Of a stretch of 64,000 bases of DNA, positions 63,533-64,000 are shown piece by piece. Below the pieces are notes generated by a model, which was given only the letters and a program-made list of their open reading frames with translations, was not told where the DNA came from and ran no database searches. The position numbers were made by a program, and so were the translations under genes. Numbering within the stretch: the first letter of the stretch is position 1; every line of letters starts with the position of its first letter. The DNA is from Macrostomum hystrix. Taxonomy: Eukaryota > Platyhelminthes > Macrostomidae. Where the stretch lies: contig CATNEN010000010.1 in NCBI GenBank assembly GCA_950097015.1, forward strand, positions 2,310,501 to 2,374,500, given 5' to 3'.

Positions 63533-64000
63533 TAACAATATTTTTGTTGTTGAGCTAAATTTGCAGAAAGATCGTGAAGCAAGAGCAAGCGTTTACTACT
63601 GACACGTCATTGTTAAACTCTTTTCTAGGCTTGTTGGGGTAGAGGGACAAAACTCAGCCACTGCTAATAGGGGTGAAATTTATTCAAATGTACATAGGCC
63701 ACTTGGGCCGGCGGGCCACAGACAGCTAGAACGCAGATTATGTACATTTGTGCGGGTGAATGAAGAGAGCGAGAAATTCCAGCCTATGTACACTCAAGCC
63801 CTAACCGGTATGAAATTAAAACCGGGGAACACATTTTCCGTACCGCCAGTCCCGGCTTTCCTTTCCATCCAAGTTCTTTCCCGAAACCCTCCCATTCAAA
63901 GCTACGTACAGTCTCCGTAGTCCATATTTCGGGCTTTCTACATTTTTCTGTTCATCGCCTCATAGTAGGATGAAAGCGAACTCAGCCTATTCACTATTGA
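63533..64000. other. Upstream region of TMED; possible 3' end of a further minus-strand gene
   Basis: TTTATT at 63679-63684 is an AATAAA on the minus strand and could end a transcript entering from the right edge. No coding frame is recognisable in the remaining 300 bases. Confidence 0.35.

Overview
The window is nuclear DNA of a bilaterian animal. Ten protein genes can be supported, most with introns, and several match animal families almost end to end: OPA1, SSBP, TTC36, NDUFAF8, IAH1 and a p24/TMED cargo receptor. Coding exons are GC-rich, introns and spacers are AT-rich, introns are few, and nearly every start codon lies 3-20 bases after a good 3' splice acceptor. That last feature suggests spliced-leader trans-splicing. 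Together with the very heavy load of young tandem repeats and SINEs, this suggests a free-living flatworm of the Macrostomum type. The organism call is inference; no sequence here is diagnostic.

Layout. 0.1-2.6 kb: a dead R1/Jockey-like non-LTR retrotransposon. 3.7-5.5 kb: a two-TM, glutamine-rich membrane protein. 6.3-6.8 kb: a small non-autonomous DNA transposon. 7.8-9.0 kb: a rhodopsin-like GPCR (minus strand). 11.9-14.1 kb: NDUFAF8, then TTC36. 15.6-23.5 kb: a complete six-exon OPA1, with a possible nested minus-strand gene (Cys-rich finger plus coiled coil) in its first intron. 24-27.5 kb: tandem arrays and a SINE. 27.5-32.2 kb: a long non-coding stretch. 32.2-33.7 kb: a zinc-finger protein of unrecognised family. 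35.3-37.8 kb: SSBP (four exons), followed by a 30-bp array probably in its 3' UTR. 40.9-43.4 kb: IAH1 (four exons), with SINEs in opposite orientation on either side of exon 2 and a tandemly duplicated exon end. 43.8-45.1 kb: a second dead non-LTR element. 45.6-47.0 kb: a polyglutamine C2H2 zinc-finger protein (minus). 48.5-51.2 kb: a 19-bp array. 51.9-53.8 kb: a broken Tc1/mariner-type transposon. 53.9-59.8 kb: a 5.9-kb 23-bp array. 60.6-62.6 kb: two more arrays. 62.9-63.5 kb: TMED (minus).

How the genes relate. OPA1 and NDUFAF8 both serve mitochondria (inner-membrane fusion and complex I assembly), TMED serves ER-Golgi traffic, and SSBP and the two zinc-finger proteins are nuclear. No functional cluster is evident; neighbours look unrelated, as is normal in animal genomes. 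The most distinctive property of the window is its tandem-repeat landscape: at least eighteen minisatellite arrays with units of 13-32 bp, several built from related cores, many inside introns or UTRs. Two have a SINE inserted in them. Two SINE families, each with several copies here, and one DNA-transposon family with two copies are also recognisable.
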